A program made the position numbers and the translations under genes. This document shows, one piece after another, positions 62,862 through 64,000 of a DNA stretch of 64,000 nt; position 1 is the stretch's first letter, and each line of letters starts with the position of its first letter. Origin of the DNA: RH-AL1 sp965214415. Its GTDB lineage: Bacteria > Pseudomonadota > Alphaproteobacteria > Rhizobiales > Beijerinckiaceae. The notes beneath the pieces are model-generated. The model was not told the origin of the DNA, searched no databases, and was given only the letters and a program-made list of their open reading frames with translations. The stretch is from the NCBI GenBank assembly GCA_965214415.1, contig CBDCBQ010000003.1, positions 434,001-498,000 on the forward strand, in the 5' to 3' direction.

Positions 62862-62984
62862 GTTTCAATCACCGGTTGCTCGAAAGAAGTCGTCAACAGT
62901 TCTAGCGATTGTGTTGGCTTATCCTCCGAGCGGAAGCCGTGAAAATCTTAGACCCTTATTCAATTTTGTTGAACGAGCGGCGCC

Positions 62985-63182
62985 ATGGATGATCCCGACC
63001 ACCTCTTTCAGGAGCTCTGTCTAGAAGCAGCCGTCGCGTGTGGAGACGACATCGCCGCCATCGGCCGCTATATCTCGCGGCGCATCGAGACGATGAACGA
63101 GGCCGAACAGAGCGCGATTACCCGCGATATTCGGCGAGTGCTGGCGTTCATGCCTCCGAATCGACCGCTGCAAGAGCACTAG
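62985..63182 (+). CDS. Small hypothetical protein (65 residues)
   Basis: The short, mostly helical acidic protein (DDPDHLFQELCLEAAVACGDDIAAIGRYI, MNEAEQSAITRDIRRVLAF) starts at an ATG with only a weak upstream purine stretch. An inverted repeat TTCAA-TTTTG-TTGAA (62959-62973) lies just upstream and could be a control site. I recognise no family. Confidence 0.45.
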   Translation: MDDPDHLFQELCLEAAVACGDDIAAIGRYISRRIETMNEAEQSAITRDIRRVLAFMPPNRPLQEH

Positions 63183-63441
63183 TTTGGCGGTCCCGGCGGT
63201 AGGGATTCGTGCCGGCGATCGCAAGCACGGTGTCGAGAACCGCTTGGCGGGTCAGGGGATCGGCTATGCTGATGTAGGCGTCGAGCAGCGCCAGTCCCTC
63301 CTCGGGATTTCGGCTATCGTTCGAAGCCACGACGCGGCACGTCCCGGCCACGGTCTTCTCACCGACCGCCGCCGCCAGCGCCGCCAAGGTCACCCTGGCG
63401 TCCGGCGAGCGCACCAGTGTCGCGTGATCGTACAAAGTCAT
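63148..63441 (-). CDS. Hypothetical protein (97 residues)
   Basis: The predicted product (YDHATLVRSPDARVTLAALAAAV, NPEEGLALLDAYISIADPLTRQAVLDTVLAIAG) is helical and soluble. It overlaps the convergent 65-residue gene by 35 bases and lies 81 bases downstream of queC on the same strand. I set the start at ATG 63441; the frame is open to 63510. At least one of the two overlapping small genes may be false. Confidence 0.4.
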   Translation of the reverse strand: MTLYDHATLVRSPDARVTLAALAAAVGEKTVAGTCRVVASNDSRNPEEGLALLDAYISIADPLTRQAVLDTVLAIAGTNPYRRDRQTSALAAVDSEA

Positions 63442-63522
63442 GTCGCGAAAGCCCTGCGCGCCTATAGATTTCGAGGACGAGACCTTAAGCCAGCCAAGTT
63501 TTCTCTGCAATCAAATAGGTTT

Positions 63523-63999
63523 CTAAGAGCTAAAGTTGAGCCAGCCTTTTTTGCGAAGCTGGCACGCTGGACAATCGCCGCATCCGAACCCCCAAGCGTG
63601 GCGGACACCGCGGTCGCCCAGATAGCAAGTGTGCGTCGCGTCGATGATGAGGTCGACCAGAGGTTTCCCACCCAGCTGGTCGGCGAGCCGCCACGTCGCG
63701 GCCTTGTCGAGCCACATCAGCGGCGTCTCGACGACAAATCGGCTCTCCATGCCGAGATTGAGCGCGACTTGCAGTGCTTTCAGCGTGTCGTCGCGGCAAT
63801 CCGGATAGCCCGAGTAATCGGTCTCGCACATGCCGCCGACGAGGTGACGCAGGCCACGCCGGCGGGCGAGCGCCGCCGCGAACGTGAAGAACAGCAGGTT
63901 TCGCCCTGGCACGAAGGTGTTCGGCAGCCCGTTCGCATCGCTCTCGATTGCGATGTCGCGCGTCATCGCGGTGTCGGCGATCGTGCCCAGCGCGGCGAG
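63523..63999 (-). CDS. queC: 7-cyano-7-deazaguanine synthase QueC (C-terminal part)
   Basis: QueC makes preQ0 from 7-carboxy-7-deazaguanine, ammonia and ATP for queuosine. The frame is open past the window end, so the N-terminus with the PP-loop is missing; about 158 residues are seen. Family motifs are LPNTFVPGRNLLF, GMCETDYSGYPDCR, TPLMWLDKAATWRLADQLGG, and the zinc-binding Cys set TCYLG plus CGDCPACQLRKKG. The apparent internal ATG at 63966 is not the start: the codons before it continue the family sequence. Confidence 0.94.
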   Translation of the reverse strand, partial: LAALGTIADTAMTRDIAIESDANGLPNTFVPGRNLLFFTFAAALARRRGLRHLVGGMCETDYSGYPDCRDDTLKALQVALNLGMESRFVVETPLMWLDKAATWRLADQLGGKPLVDLIIDATHTCYLGDRGVRHAWGFGCGDCPACQLRKKGWLNFSS

Positions 64000-64000
64000 A

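Overview
The window reads as chromosome of a GC-rich alphaproteobacterium, most likely a member of the Hyphomicrobiales (Rhizobiales). The grounds are the HslV pro-sequence type, a DUF2628 gene between hisB and hisH, a ScfR-type regulator divergent from isocitrate lyase, a UbiK gene, a polyhydroxyalkanoate-system protein, and an interspersed palindrome of a kind I remember from Bradyrhizobium and Rhodopseudomonas. The genus cannot be fixed from the sequence. I saw no rRNA, tRNA, CRISPR array, transposase or integrase.

Layout. 0-5.4 kb: the end of a substrate-binding protein, then a urea/short-chain-amide type ABC transporter (urtBCDE-like) and an aliphatic amidase (amiE), closed by a clear terminator. 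5.4-16.5 kb: housekeeping and orphan genes: a flavin monooxygenase, a PHA-system protein, an isolated GH19/lysozyme-like enzyme, the regulator/isocitrate lyase pair, an alpha/beta hydrolase, purA, ubiK. 16.6-22.5 kb: hslV and hslU with a membrane-protein gene placed between them by 4-base overlaps, preceded on the same strand by a DUF6502 gene and a Tat-exported DUF5666 protein with a long Gly/His-rich tail. Two matched palindromes lie in front of the DUF6502 gene. 22.9-25.7 kb: a three-haem cytochrome c, frameshifted in this sequence, translationally coupled to a three-gene (split beta) cobalt-type nitrile hydratase or thiocyanate hydrolase. 25.7-28.2 kb: hisB, DUF2628, hisH, hisA, with no hisF following.

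28.7-32.2 kb (minus strand): an apparent sphingolipid operon consisting of an alpha-oxoamine synthase of serine palmitoyltransferase type, an N-acyltransferase-like protein that may be a ceramide synthase, and a desaturase that closely resembles animal sphingolipid delta-4 desaturases. A FUSC transporter lies divergently, with a perfect 9-base-arm palindrome between. 33.7-51.6 kb: an unbroken seven-gene alpha-glucan/trehalose operon (otsA, glgX, treZ, malQ-treY fusion, glgE, treS-mak fusion, glgB), the last five genes joined by ATGA overlaps. 52.0-56.2 kb: a three-domain LplT-PlsC-acyl-ACP synthetase fusion divergent from a TetR regulator with two identical operator-like sites. 56.2-64 kb: small secreted and membrane proteins (two too short for usual gene calls), a DCC-family protein, anmK with a methyltransferase, a LysR regulator, a GNAT-like protein and the 3' part of queC.

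Functional links. The amide transporter, amidase and nitrile hydratase together could convert nitriles to amides and then to acids and ammonia, although the two loci are 19 kb apart. The glucan operon can build and dismantle alpha-glucan and trehalose by three routes (OtsA, TreY/TreZ, TreS/Mak/GlgE/GlgB). No OtsB is present. The lipid operon is the strongest candidate for something not previously described: a bacterial route to delta-4-unsaturated sphingoid lipids.
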